NCBI GenBank assembly: GCA_034670405.1
Contig: JAXDDX010000116.1
Location: forward strand, 62,001 to 126,000
Direction: 5' to 3'
From: Hoplostethus atlanticus
Lineage: Eukaryota > Chordata > Actinopteri > Trachichthyiformes > Trachichthyidae
Length of the DNA: 64,000 nucleotides
Shown in pieces: positions 44,026 to 54,849 of this stretch. The position numbers and the translations under genes were made by a program. The notes under the pieces were generated by a model that did not search any database, was not told the DNA's origin, and saw nothing but the letters and a program-made list of their open reading frames with translations. Every line of letters begins with the position of its first letter. Within the stretch, counting starts at the first letter, position 1.

Positions 44026-44954
44026 AGAGTGTGCACGGAGAGGAGGGGCTATTCACAGTCGGGTCCTTTGTCAATGTGTTTGTGAGAGAGAGCGAGAGCG
44101 GGGCAAGGAGGGGATGAGCGAATCAATGTGCTGCACGCAGCTCTACAATTAAAATAAGATTGTACCCATTTTAAATAGTAAAAAAATAGAAAATCTAAAT
44201 GTATCGGTCAATATTGATATTGTGGCGGCCGCCACAAATAAACACTGGAGTGTGTACATACCATGAACAGAAACGATGCGGTTCCGCAACGCAAATCAAG
44301 CAGCACTCTGATCCAACGGTTGAGCAGTGTCAAATTTACAGGCAGCGCTTGGCAGCGAATCAGACGGTGATTGACAGCTCTCTGATCCAATAGCGTTGGG
44401 CATTGTGAAATTGACAGTACTGTAGCCCAATGGCGTTGGGGGGCCAGGGGGGGCCAATCATATTTCAGGGGGTGGGCGGTGCCACCCCTTTAGACACGCC
44501 CCTGACTATGCAATGGAACTACGGCGGCTAACATGCTCTGTGTTTGGTTTTAATGCACTTATATGGAGTATCGACTGACATGGGGGTGAGTAGTTCATGA
44601 CTGAATTTTCATTTTGGGGTGCCATTCTCCCTATTATGTGCCAATTTCTCCATGTTAACCTTTTGTTTTCTTAATCAGAATCTTTTTTTGATTTTGTAAT
44701 CTTTGTCTCACCTGATTGAGCTTACATGTAGGTCACTAATTGCTGATAAATGATACATTCTTATTTTTATTTTTTCTATTATTTCTATTTTTTCATAAAT
44801 GGGGTTTCTGTATCCTACAGAGCAAGTTGAGATTTTGTAGTTATGTACTATACTATAAATATTTTGTGGCCTTCTCCACCATTCTACATACTCCATCTCA
44901 TACATATTTAAGAATTGAGGGGAAAAAAGATGGTGTTACTAATATGACTTTAAC

Positions 44955-45860
44955 ATCAATAAATCAAATCACATTTATTTGTATAGCCCTGAATCACCGT
45001 TACAGTCTCAAAGTGCTTCACAGTGCCCAAGAAGAAACCTTGGGAGGGGCTACTCAGAGAGGGTTGGGCGTGCAATAGATGCCGAGTTTGGGCAAGCAGC
45101 GTATACAGAGTGCATAAAAGTTTATTTGGGTTGGAAATCCAGATCTGATGTGGGGCATCACAGCAAACATCAGCTCAGTCAGCATCGTCCTAGGAGTGCA
45201 CGCAGACGCCAACACTGCCCGCTGCAGCCTGGAACAGATAGGAGACACACCCACACACACCCATACACACACTCTCACTCACACAGACAAACATGACCAG
45301 TGTCAGTGGACAGGAACAGGTAGACCAGGAGAATAGGACATGTAGGCAGGATGCTAGTATCCATCGGCAGGAACCTGAGCTAGGGTGAGCTAACTGGTCT
45401 AGCCTTACTCTGAGAAGAGACTGAGCCACTCCCTCAAGGCTATGTTTGGTCAAATGATAATGAGAATAAATAGGTTTTAGCCTTGACTTAAAGACTTTGA
45501 TAGAGCCTGCCTCTCTGATTGAGGCAGTTCCAGAGATGGAGAGCCTGGTAAGAACGGGCTGTATTACCTGCAGTTTTCTTTTTGACTACTGGGATAGACA
45601 GGTAGCCAGCGTCCTGTGATCTGAGGGCGCGTGGCGGTTTATATGGTTTGATCAGATCTGATAAGTAGGACGGTGCCACCCGTGTAATGATTTATATGTA
45701 AGTAGAAGCACCTTGAAGTCACACCTGGTCTGAATTGGGAGCCAGTGTAATGAGGACAGGATGTTTTTTTAGTGCGCCCAGTCGGTAAGCCCGAAAAGAG
45801 GACATTGCAATAATCAATGCTAGATGATACAAAGGCATGTACTAAAATTTCTGCGTCTGC
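44955..45860 (-). mobile_element. Rex1-type LINE 3' portion
   Basis: On the minus strand the fragment has RT C-terminal wording: a HWLPI-like block from CTGGCTCCCAATTCAGACC near 45735, then MAPSYLSDLIKPYKPPRALR at 45679 and LHLWNCLNQRG. A long 3' UTR follows and ends GAAGCACTTTGAGACTGTAA…CTATACAAATAAATGTGATT near 44960. Its frames are broken. The family differs from the L2-type copies. Confidence 0.7.
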
Positions 45861-46129
45861 CTTTGTTAGTATGGGTCGTTTTAGTAGTCTCCTTAATATG
45901 CAACTCGAATGAGAGGGTACACTGTAAATCTGAATTTTGCTTGTTTGTTATCTTAGCTATTTTTTTCTTGTTAATAGGACATAGTTTGTGTAAAAAGTTG
46001 ATTTAACTTAAAATAATTAGTTAATAATGTCTGAACTACATGAAAGTTTTTCAATTTAAAAAACGATGCTATCTTAACGATATAATTTATGTGGAGTTGA
46101 AAACGGGGCGAAGTTGGTAACGTGTGCGT

Positions 46130-46232
46130 CATCACGTGGTACGTCGTGCATCAAGTGGCTTTTGGGAAAGCAGCGCGAAGAGAGGAGAGAAAGGAAAGGC
46201 GGGCGACTTTTGCTTGGGGAAAAGCTTGTTGA
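46130..46232 (+). promoter_or_regulatory. Promoter-like GC patch and non-coding first exon
   Basis: A CpG-rich patch contains GTCATCACGTGGTACGTCGTG (CRE/E-box-like words), a purine-rich stretch and GGCGGGCGACTTTTGCTTGG. It ends GTTGAAAG|GTGAGT at 46233, a strong splice donor. No ATG frame is obvious, so it is probably an untranslated first exon for the genes downstream. The placement just inside the left end suits an element-borne promoter. It is inferred from base composition and the splice site only. Confidence 0.4.
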
Positions 46233-46684
46233 AAGGTGAGTGCAAATGGTTATAATCGTAGCTTATAGGTAATATTTAAAAATGTTTTTGATTTGATTAC
46301 ATGACCTCCCGTGACGCTTGTGTAGTGTAAACTGAACCGCAAAAAGTGTTCAAATTATCAATATGAGCAGAGTTAGTATCGTAGCATGTATGCTAATTTA
46401 AGCCCAACCATTAACTACTTTAAAAATCGTTATTATGGTCGACAACACAGTACAAATTAAGAGTATGAGTTTCATTTTTTATCTAACATAGTTATACTTT
46501 TCGTGAAGTGCGGCATTGCTCGACCAACTCGTTGTCATTTGTGGTAAAATACCAAACCAGTAGGGATCACTAGCTTGTTACAAGAGGTAACGTTAGCTAC
46601 AAAACTGCTGCGGTGGAGCCATATTACAGGTAACCTGTGCTTCCGTTTTCACCCTTAATTATTCTCCTCTTGATCCACATGTTA

Positions 46685-47659
46685 CAGGGTACCCGCGGGG
46701 TCTTAAAAGTATTTAAAAAAAACAACATTGAATTTAATATTCTCAAAATAAGACCTTAAAAGTATTGAATTTCGTTTACAAAGGTCTTACATTTTTTCTT
46801 GTTCTTTCGTATCCGTAACGTCATAAATAACTGTCAAATGTATAAAATGTTTTGTGTGTAACGTTACAATTTACTCTGTTTGGTGTGTCTTGGACATTAC
46901 GACAGTACAGGTAATGTTTACGTCAGTGTATTGACGCTCTTGACCGTGGAGTGTGCTGCTAACAAGCTAGCTCGTCGTCTCAGAATGGGCAAGTGTCGTT
47001 TTAAGGGGCTTTCACATGATCCGTGCAAAGCGTCGGCATCAACGCCAGGTTGGGCGAGACTCCTTCACAGGATCAGCGTCACCCGCATCAGCCGGTGACC
47101 GTAGCTAACCACATCGCCAATGATCATACTAGCACAGCCATAGAAGTGAATATAGACTGGCTGCATATACGTCCTGTACTAAGCTGTCAACCAACCTGGT
47201 AGTCCCATCTACAAACCGACATCATTCCATGCCACGGACTTTTTAGTCAGATCATGGTATGATTTAAGGTCATGTTGTATAATTCGGGATGCTCCGACAC
47301 ACATAAAACAAGTTTCTCTTCTATTATTTTTTTTAATTTTGCGGCTGTGATATCAAACTGTGCGACGTTAGGCTCGGCGGCGACGCTTGAATGCCAGCGC
47401 CGAGCGTTTTTGTCGTTGATAATGTTAAGGGCGCTCACAAAGCTATTGTGTATTGAATATGAATGTGAGTGTTATAATATGTTTTATTAAATTCAAGTAC
47501 TTATTATTTTCTATGGCTTAAAATCCATACTGATTTTCCATTATATCCGTCATACTTTTGCCCGTATGGCCGTGAAGTTGGCATTCAATTTCATTCTAAG
47601 TGGTATTAAAAAGGTCTTAAAGTGTTAAATTTAACTTTGAGAACCCTGTGGGTACCCTG
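46685..47659. mobile_element. Non-autonomous hAT element (CAGGGTACCC ends)
   Basis: CAGGGTACCCGCGGGGTCTT (46685) and the complement CAGGGTACCCACAGGGTTCT (ending 47659) are clear TIRs, each followed by AAGGTCTTAAA-like words. CAGGGT(A/T)CCC(G/A)C with repeated TTAAAAAGT is well known for fish hATs. A frame starting MGKCRFKGLS at 46985 resembles the start of hAT transposases but breaks at once. No convincing 8-bp target duplication is seen. Confidence 0.78.
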
Positions 47660-47911
47660 AAATAGCTTTGAGGAAAATGTAAAATGCTTATTAAACTACC
47701 AAGTCGCATCTCTGTGTCTTAATTGCGTATAAATGAAGAAACACACCCTGGTACTTATGCTGTTTTTAGTCTTTATGACTACTTAAAGGATTGGGAATGT
47801 CATTTGTCATGAACAAAATGATGAAATGAAAAGGATAGTGTGGATAATGTCACTTAACAATTCTTTTTTTTTTTCTTTTCCCAGGTCTATGTGATCAAAA
47901 TTGAAACTTGA

Positions 47912-48418
47912 ATGCGGTGGCTTTGTAAGTTTTGTACCTACTTCTCAGGAAATCGCAGAAGAATAATTGAACATTACAGAGCTATTCATGGACATTATGG
48001 GAGAATATATGGGAGAAATTCTGCCCCCCCCCCCCCCCCCCCCAGTCAAACAAGCTATTCAGCACAAATTCAGTCATGTGACCACTGTATCACTTGCCAC
48101 AACAGCCTTTCTACATGGGACAAAATATGTAAAGGGGATGTTTGTATCAACATCCCCACTTGTGGAAGCACAAGTGGACTTCCTGATTTCTGTCTAATCC
48201 TGCATATTGTGATAGTGGACGACAAGGCATTCATTGTTCTTCAACCTTTCTCTGCTTGGTACCTGAACCACTTCAGATGTTTTGAAGTTTGCAGTGCTGA
48301 GGATTCCCAACTGGTCGTGGTTGAACCTGCAGAGTTGAACCACTACGCCCCCCCCCTGTCAGCCTACATGGTGCAAGGCAGACTCCTGATTTCTCCCAAG
48401 GCATTCCTACTACACTGA
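47912..48418 (+). pseudogene. C2H2 zinc-finger protein of the CACTA-like element, rearranged
   Basis: The splice acceptor TTTTCTTTTCCCAG ends at 47884 and the ATG is at 47912. The product starts MRWLCKFCTYFSGNRRRIIE then HYRAIHGHYG, a single C-x2-C-x12-H-x4-H finger at residues 5-26. A C20 run at 48024-48043 gives poly-Pro and is likely to change the frame. The tail of the 168-codon frame (FIVLQPFSAWYLNHFRCFEV … YMVQGRLLISPKAFLLH) looks protein-like. The same finger-plus-tail protein is, as far as I recall, a multicopy uncharacterised teleost protein in which a longer middle region separates the two parts. Here that middle is missing. Function unknown. Confidence 0.5.
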
Positions 48419-48855
48419 GGTAATCATTTTGCTGATTGTCAGGATAATTGAAGTAATAATGGCAGGGACAGTCAGTGATGTCCCTTATAATTAATTGTGC
48501 ATTAACCCTGAACTAACTCTGAAGCCTTCGTTTCATTACAACACTACCTTATTTCCTATTGTTTTCTATGGCTCATCCTTTTACTGCCATTGTTTTGAAA
48601 AAATGAAACAAAATGGAAATAACGTTCTTTAAAGTTAAATCAATAGTCTATGACAAGAACAAAAATGCAACACCTTGCAGGGTCTCACCCCACTGCACTC
48701 TCCTTCTGCCAAGGTAAATTGGCAAATTGATTCAAATCTGTTGAAGTTACTGGTGTGATAGTCATACGGGGGAGGTTCTATGTGGTATGATATGTGATCA
48801 TGACATTACTGTTTATAACTGAGTTTTCTTTTTTTTTTTTTAGTTGGGAGTCACC

Positions 48856-50999
48856 ATGTTGCTGCGCGTCATCCTTAGCCAAGAGGACATTCGGAGGGTC
48901 ACCATTGACAACATGCCAGAGACTGTTGATGGCCTACACTTGATGCTGAAGAACAAGCTTGGATTGGAAGGGGACTTGGTGGTGCAATTTCAAGATCCAG
49001 AGTTCGACAATGAGCTTTGCAACTTGAGTAGCATGTCAGAGCTACCTAAAGATAAAGTGACTTTGAAAGTATACAGTAAGCCTCTTGAATCCTGTCATAC
49101 AGACTCAACCTTGGACACTGCAAGCCTATCCTCATCCCCTGAAGACAGCCCCACTGCCAGGCATCCTCGTCAGCTGCCTCAGCCATTTGACATCCCTATT
49201 TTTTCGTTTGACGTGGAGCTAAAGTTGAAGCAAGGAAATTAAGCCTTCCATAAAGATGGAACCCTTCTTGACATGTCCAAAGACATGAAATCAGACATTT
49301 TGGATAAAATAGCAGAAGCCATTTATGTCCATAACCCATAACACGTGAGGAATATGACTTGGTGGCACAAGCTCTCATCAACAAGCATCCATGTCTGAGG
49401 GAACCAGGCTCTGTCAGCGGGTGGTACTGTTGGAAATTTAGTTTAAAGTTTAAAATGGGTAACTTCAGACAAAAGCTACGAGTGGCTGGATGCCCAGAGC
49501 TCACCTGGGACAAGAAAACTTAAGAGGGACAGAAAATCAGAAGTCAATTTCCTGCCAGACATCCCTGAAGGAAAAACACACAGATCCCTCAACGAGGAAA
49601 GAACAGCGATGGTTACCGAAATGAAGAAGAGGAAAGTTGATTGGCAGCAAATTCAAGAGATGATGACCAGCACCTTCTCTATACGGAGAAAAGAGATTGT
49701 GGAGGATGAGCCACTTGTGGCTGACATCAAAGCTCGATGGCCAGCACTGTTCTTTGAACGTCAGGTAAAGTGTTTCTCTATTTCGGATGAGGTGAGGAGG
49801 ATCAGATTGGAGACTGATTGAGAATTGCCAGAGATTTTATACAAAAAAGGTTAATATCAGCAGTCATGAAGAATATGATATACTGACTGTAAAAAATACA
49901 TTGATTGAAAAATAGCAGTAATGTACCAGAGGCGTCGAATTTACAGCCAATCCCTTGGCTTCCTTCTTTGCTCGTTTTCTGCCTACTGTAGATTGAAGCA
50001 GAGTTTGCTCGCCTTACCTCTGTTGACCTGAAAGGATCCCTCTTCGCTGGACTTGACAAGTATCTGCCAAGGTTCCTTGAGATATACAGAGCCAGGAGTG
50101 GTCTGGTGGAGCTGAACAAGCTTTTGAAGACACTGGATAATGATGTAAGTGTGCTTAACTTAACGCAAAGCCAATGAAATCAACAATTCTAATGCATTTT
50201 TCTTGCTCAAAACTAGGTCTATCTAGTCCAAAACCCGATGGACATTTAATTTGTTATAGAACGTGGAACAATGGTCCCAAAAAACCCTTGTTGACCCTCA
50301 CTTTGACCTAGGCTGCTAATTGCATACCTTGTTAAGGAAAGATTTATTTATTTAATTCTAGTCCAATATCCATCTTTTCCCAACATATTGCTTATTTCTG
50401 GACTGAACAAAGTATGCAGACATGAGTAGAATGTAGCACCACTCAGAACTGTATTCTGATGTTATCTGGCTGAAGATGTTCCATTGGTTAGGTATTGTGT
50501 CTTATTTTTACAGAGTTCCAACCAGTGGAAAAGGGCAGTCGTCTTGATGGGGCTCCCTCACTACCTCAAAGAAGATGTGTCCAAATTTTATAAGACTGTG
50601 CAGGTATATTTTATTTTCTATATTAGTTTCTGTTAACGGAAAGTTTCTGTTGAAGGAAAGAGTCTATATCACATTTTTGTCCACTTTGTGTAGGCCACAG
50701 ATGCTGAGGAGGACATGACCAAAGGAATGGCAGTTGGCATCCTCATGGTGACAGAGAGTGATAATCTTCTTGATGTTGCGGTGGTCCTCGAGGAACAAAT
50801 CATCTCTCCATCCCTCGGTGATTTTCCAAGAGCTGTGGCAGTACTGATGGGTCTCCTCTTCACACTCAACATTGACTATCCCAGGTGCCTTAGGTACACA
50901 TTTGAAGTCATGCAGAAGGTGCTCATGGGCATTGGTGGAGGGCAATGCTCTGCATTGGTTCATGGCTTGAGAAACAGACTCTTGAGAAAGACCATGTAA
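48856..50999 (+). pseudogene. SAMD3-like multi-exon gene with PB1-like N-terminus
   Basis: The first coding exon follows a poly-T/TAG acceptor at 48843. ATG 48856 starts MLLRVILSQEDIRRVTIDNM, then LEGDLVVQFQDPEFDNELCN, an acidic PB1-like motif, and QPFDIPIFSFDVELKLKQGN, where TAA (49240) stops it. More frame breaks occur until EMKKRKVDWQQIQEMMTSTF and ADIKARWPALFFERQ at the donor CAG|GTAAAG (49764). Later exons 49992-50144, 50514-50603 and 50694-50999 are intact, all phase 0 with AG/GT borders (IEAEFARLTSVDLKGSLFAG; QWKRAVVLMGLPHYLKEDVS; AVGILMVTESDNLLDVAVVL to …LRKTM). The order matches the multicopy fish proteins annotated 'sterile alpha motif domain-containing protein 3-like'. Their function is unclear to me. 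Breaks in the first exon indicate recent decay or assembly errors. Confidence 0.72.
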
Positions 51000-51175
51000 G
51001 CTTAAAGCAGAGTTTAAGCATTGATCTAACCTGTATGCTGAACCAAATGTGAACATTGGAGGACAATGCTCTGCATTGTGTCATGGACTGAGAAATGGAC
51101 TCATTTAAGGTTAATTGTTTGAGATCTGCACACACAGCGGTATTCTGCATTGGTTCATGGTATGAGAAATGGGGG
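50938..51175 (+). repeat. Triplicated ~45-bp piece of the terminal exon
   Basis: GGCAATGCTCTGCATTGGTT…CATGGCTTGAGAAACAGACTC at about 50940-50985 recurs at 51060-51104 (GACAATGCTCTGCATTGTGT…) and 51133-51172 (GTATTCTGCATTGGTTCATG…). The first copy is coding and the other two lie downstream of the stop. Confidence 0.7.
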
Positions 51176-51639
51176 ACACTCACTGAGTATGTGATGTATC
51201 AGTAATGTCACACACGGAAGATGATGGAAGACAGTGGATTTCTGTGAATTGGCTTCATGCTGAAAAGGAGTTGCTGCGTCTTTATATACAACACAATGGT
51301 CGTATTGAAAAGTAATTTGATCAGACTGTTTCTTTAATGTCCAATTGTTGGATGATTCAGCTTTTGAAGCGATGCAGTTAATTCTAAATGTTGCAAAGGA
51401 ATATCTGAATGTTATTAAACAGGTTGGAGTTGCATCACAGTGTTTGTGGTTCCTAAAGTCTTTGCTCATCTTAAGTAAAATTTTTAAAAATGTTGGACAG
51501 TGATAGTTGTTAAGTTGTATTAAATGTCGGGTGAAGACTAGTCATTTATTCTGTTGAAAATTGCTTAGCAAGCCAGTATGAAATTTGATATAAGCATCCA
51601 GATGAATGTATATCATTAAATCTTTATAGGTGCTGATCT

Positions 51640-52101
51640 GAAATGTAGTTAGAGGTTAACTAAAATAAAAATTAAATCAACTAGAAAATTTAAGTAATCT
51701 TGATGGGGTTTAAATTTAAGCAACTGGTAAATGTAAGTACAACTGGCTAGTAATTACAGTTAAATCAACTAAGAAATGTAAGTACTCTTGATAGGGGTTT
51801 AAATTTAATCAATTGATACATTTAAGTACAACTGACTAGTGTTGCAGTTAAATCAACTAAGAAATTTAAGTAACTTAAAATGTTATTGAAGTTTAATCAA
51901 CTAATGAATGTAAGTAATATTGACTGGAGGTTAAGTTAAGTCAACTAAAGATTTCAAGTAATATTGAACGAAGTTGGAGTTGAATCAAATGGCAAAATTT
52001 TGTTGAGTTAACTTATTGTCTTTGTTGTCTTGACATACAATTTTAAGGCAGCCTGGTCACTCAAATATTTAAGTTGAAACAACAAGTTGGGGTTTACAGT
52101 G
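51640..52101. repeat. Subterminal tandem repeats at the right end of the CACTA-like element
   Basis: About five copies of a ~60-70 bp unit containing AAATCAACTA(A/G)(G/A)AA(A/T)(T/G)TAAGTA and ATTGA/CTTGA(T/C)(A/G)GGG. They end in TTAAGTTGAAACAACAAGTT just before the CAGTG terminus. Subterminal repeat arrays are typical transposase-binding regions in CACTA elements. Confidence 0.6.
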
Positions 52102-52331
52102 TAGGGTCGAATTTTACCTCAAGGTTTTTAACGTATGGGCTCTGGGAGATTACACAACTATCACAATTTAGAGTACTATTCTCAAACACATGCCTATGTC
52201 TAGCTGGACCTACAATCAGAACCAAGAAAGTGCTGATGCCCGGATACCAATGTCATTTTCAAGATGATTAAAATCTAAAATCAAAAAATCATTCCTACAT
52301 TGATTTTGAGACATTACTATACTTACTGTAA

Positions 52332-52556
52332 ACAAATAAGACCACCACTAGAAGACTGGCAGCCTCAACTGGTCTCTACAGTGCATTTTACATCGGATTT
52401 GGAGGGAAATCTGCTGGATTGCTTTACGGCACAAAACTGGAAGAGGGCGCTGTTCTTCCAAAAGGAGCTAAAGCTTTAAGAGCAGATGACATCGGCAGAT
52501 GGTGGAAGGAGAGAAGATGGAAAAATCACTTCCAACATGTTGATCCTCATCAGTAA
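52332..52556 (+). CDS. Candidate terminal exon of an unrecognised gene
   Basis: A 74-codon open stretch without ATG reads TRRLAASTGLYSAFYIGFGG then KSAGLLYGTKLEEGAVLPKG, AKALRADDIGRWWKERRWKN and HFQHVDPHQ, stopping at TAA 52554-52556. Composition is balanced and protein-like, with a short glycine-rich hydrophobic segment (residues about 11-27) followed by a charged tail. It has no low complexity. A weak acceptor (…AAATAAG|ACC) could start it at 52341. I cannot name the family. It lies just outside the CACTA-like element, so it could be a host exon or a retrocopy fragment. Confidence 0.35.
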   Translation, partial: TNKTTTRRLAASTGLYSAFYIGFGGKSAGLLYGTKLEEGAVLPKGAKALRADDIGRWWKERRWKNHFQHVDPHQ

Positions 52557-52849
52557 AGACTAAGACACCAGGGAGGGGGAGATTGGACAGGAAGCAATGG
52601 GGTTTATGGGAAATGTCGTTTTAATTTACAACTGGTGTGAGATAGAGGCTACCACCATGTCTCCACCATGGTTTCATTTGTTTACAATAATTATACCTAG
52701 GTAGCACTGTTAATGTGACAACAATCTACAATCAAGAATGATATACGTAATGCTTTTCAATATTGAACACCCCTCTAATCTCATTAGGATAAGGCACCTA
52801 GGAAATCTGTGAAATCCCGGTATATTGACTCCCATGCTGGTTAGCACCT

Positions 52850-53045
52850 TGTACACACACACACACACATAGGCACAGACGCACACATTTTACACACATT
52901 CCCACCAGAGGGCTGTGGATTTGTCAGCTTTAATTTTCATTACATTTTTCATGCAATATTTAAAACACCCTATAACCAGTATTACCCCATGCTTTTGCAT
53001 ACATGTAAAACCACGCAAAAACACACACACACACACATGCAGCAC
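52850..53045. repeat. AC-rich microsatellites
   Basis: Short (AC)n runs at 52854-52870 and 53020-53036, with other CA-rich DNA between. Confidence 0.85.
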
Positions 53046-53274
53046 TCACAGACACATACACGTCTAAGAGAAGACACACACAAACACATAAATTTGCATG
53101 AATAGAAACTGTCTAACTTGTCTTCAAACAATGTCATAAACAAACTAGCTAACTTGAGGCAAAGTATGTATTGGAATTTTTTGCGAAGCCATTATCCCGC
53201 CATGACACCAAACACTACCACCGTGTCAAAAGTTCCGTTTTTTCAATAATGAAAACACAACATTTGACTCCCAA

Positions 53275-53295
53275 CCCCCCCCCCCCCCCCCCCCC
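53275..53295. repeat. C21 homopolymer
   Basis: A run of about 21 C. A second mononucleotide-rich site (GGGGGGGGG) lies near 53408. Such runs are unreliable in assemblies. Confidence 0.9.
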
Positions 53296-53599
53296 AGAAA
53301 AGAGTTTGCACCTCAAGTATTTACAATTTAGTCGTTTGGAGGCATGCTCTCATCCCGGGCCACTCACCATAAGTGCAGGAACAAGTCAGCATATTTATTT
53401 TCTATAGGGGGGGGGAATGGGGAGGGGGTGCTGAAGAAAAGAGAAAAAGGAAAAAGTAACTACGGGAGATGATTTAGAGATTCTGCGATATGTAAAACAC
53501 TTCCGGTAAATAAATAATAATATGGTAAATATCGTGGGTGAATATGCAGGTGAGGCAGAACCGCCGAACCGCACCATTAACTCATTCGACCTGTGTGTG

Positions 53600-53759
53600 T
53601 TGTCATGTCGAGGAAAGAGGAAGAGGAGCTGAAGAGAAAGAGAGGGAGGTGAGGAAGCGGGGGGGATGCCGAGACAGATATAAGACTGAGGGAGAAATAA
53701 AGGGAAGGAGAAACAGAAAAGAGAGAGAGAGCCGGCGAGATGAAATAGATGAGCGATTA

Positions 53760-53791
<32 letters not shown>

Positions 53792-53795
53792 CAAG
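53600..53795. repeat. Purine-rich (GA) tract
   Basis: AG/GGA-rich sequence ending in (GA)n at 53767-53791. The overlapping frames are Arg/Glu or Ser/Leu low-complexity. Confidence 0.9.
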
Positions 53796-53935
53796 CAGAA
53801 CAATATCCAGGAGGCAGACAAGCGGAAACTTATTCAGAATGGAAAGAGGAGGCACTTCACACCTCTATAGTGCTATCTCACTATTGAAAAGACCTCATTT
53901 GGATGGGGGCAATAACACACGTAGGCCCATACGCC

Positions 53936-53950
53936 TACACACACACACAC

Positions 53951-53992
<42 letters not shown>

Positions 53993-54280
53993 CTCATTTG
54001 GAGGCAAAGAGTGCTTCTTTCTAGTCAAAATCTTCCGATGAAATCTCTGTTCTTCTCACACTCACACCTTCCAACCAATGCATACCAATTCAGGCCATTT
54101 ACATAGTGTCAATACACATGTTTGTGTGTGTGTGCGTGTGTGTGTGTGTGTGTGCATGTGTTTGTGTGTGTAGGGACAGGGTTGTATCAGTTCCTTGGCC
54201 ACAGTGACAGCATTTAGGATTAAACATCGGGATGGCACAGTTCTCTGTGACATAGAAGAACACACACACACACACACACT
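53936..54280. repeat. AC and GT microsatellites in opposite polarity
   Basis: (AC)n at 53936-53988, (GT)n at 54122-54158 and (AC)n at 54261-54279, within 350 bp. The AC and GT runs could pair with each other in one strand. Confidence 0.93.
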
Positions 54281-54559
54281 ATGTGCCCCATCAGAGAGCA
54301 GAAATGCACCTCGTCTCAGACACTTCCCTATAACGGAAACAAGGAGAAACATTTCCTCGCTCAGACTCTGTAAGAGACTATTTGAAACAGTATGGACAGT
54401 GGTGAATACAAACAACACAGCAAGCAGAATGTTTCCAAAATCTGGTTGAGAATCGAAAAGTTGGGTCACAGGGGAATTGAAAGGAGTCCCTGAATTAAAC
54501 AAAGACACTTTCTGGTTCTTTACATTGAGACTTTTCCAGGTCTTAAAGAGGTGATCCTC

Positions 54560-54840
54560 AAGTTTTTTTCTATATATTTTTATTTAGTCTCCATCTTTGT
54601 CTCTCAACCTCATCGCTGTGGTGTTTCTGCACTGCACTTCCCAGAGATCACCTGTCAATCAAACAGTGTGTCCAGTACTGTGATGTATTTTCGATTTTCT
54701 GTTGATGGAGTTTGAGTTTCTGTAGGTGGCACGCTTTTCTTTGTCTGGTGGCTATCACTGCTCATGCCAACTACCCAGTTCTTCTCCTGTTTATTCCAAA
54801 CAAACCGGAAACATAAAATGCATCACTTCCTGTGCGCCAG
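54560..54840 (-). repeat. Dispersed repeat; inverted partner of 5085-5302
   Basis: Reverse complement of the 5085-5302 block with the same order. It carries an extra ~50 bases (CATGCCAACTACCCAGTTCT…) between GATAGCCACC and the GCGCACAGGAAGTG end. Confidence 0.7.
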
Positions 54841-54849
54841 GGGAAATAC

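Larger units (their letters stand above)
42947..44504. mobile_element. Non-autonomous hAT element with 8-bp TSD
   Basis: Starts CAGGGGCGATTCCAGGATTT and ends TTTAGACACGCCCCTG, hAT-type TIRs. The flanks are ACTATGTG (42939-42946) and ACTATGCA (44505-44512), an 8-bp target duplication with two differences. No hAT transposase is present. The interior holds (GT)n runs (43262-43288 and 43317-43337), a Myb-like frame on the minus strand and an end of another DNA transposon (43908-44025). Confidence 0.85.
45920..52101. mobile_element. CACTA-like TIR element carrying a C2H2 gene and a SAMD3-like gene
   Basis: CACTGTAAATCTGAATTTTG at 45920 and TTGGGGTTTACAGTG ending at 52101 form short inverted ends (nine perfect bases, then partial), each flanked by TA (45918-45919 and 52102-52103). 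Subterminal regions share an inverted motif: AGTTGATTTAACTT near 45994 and repeated TTAAATCAACTAAGAAAT near 51770 and 51848. The right 450 bp contains about five diverged copies of an AAATCAACTAAGAAATNTAAGTA unit. CACTG...CAGTG ends suggest the CACTA/EnSpm group, but no recognisable CACTA transposase is present. A hAT element (46685-47659) is nested inside. The element assignment is an inference from the ends. Confidence 0.6.

Noticed and set aside
53839..54508. Several 60-148 codon frames on both strands
   Set aside because: All depend on AC/GT runs for their openness and show no family signal.
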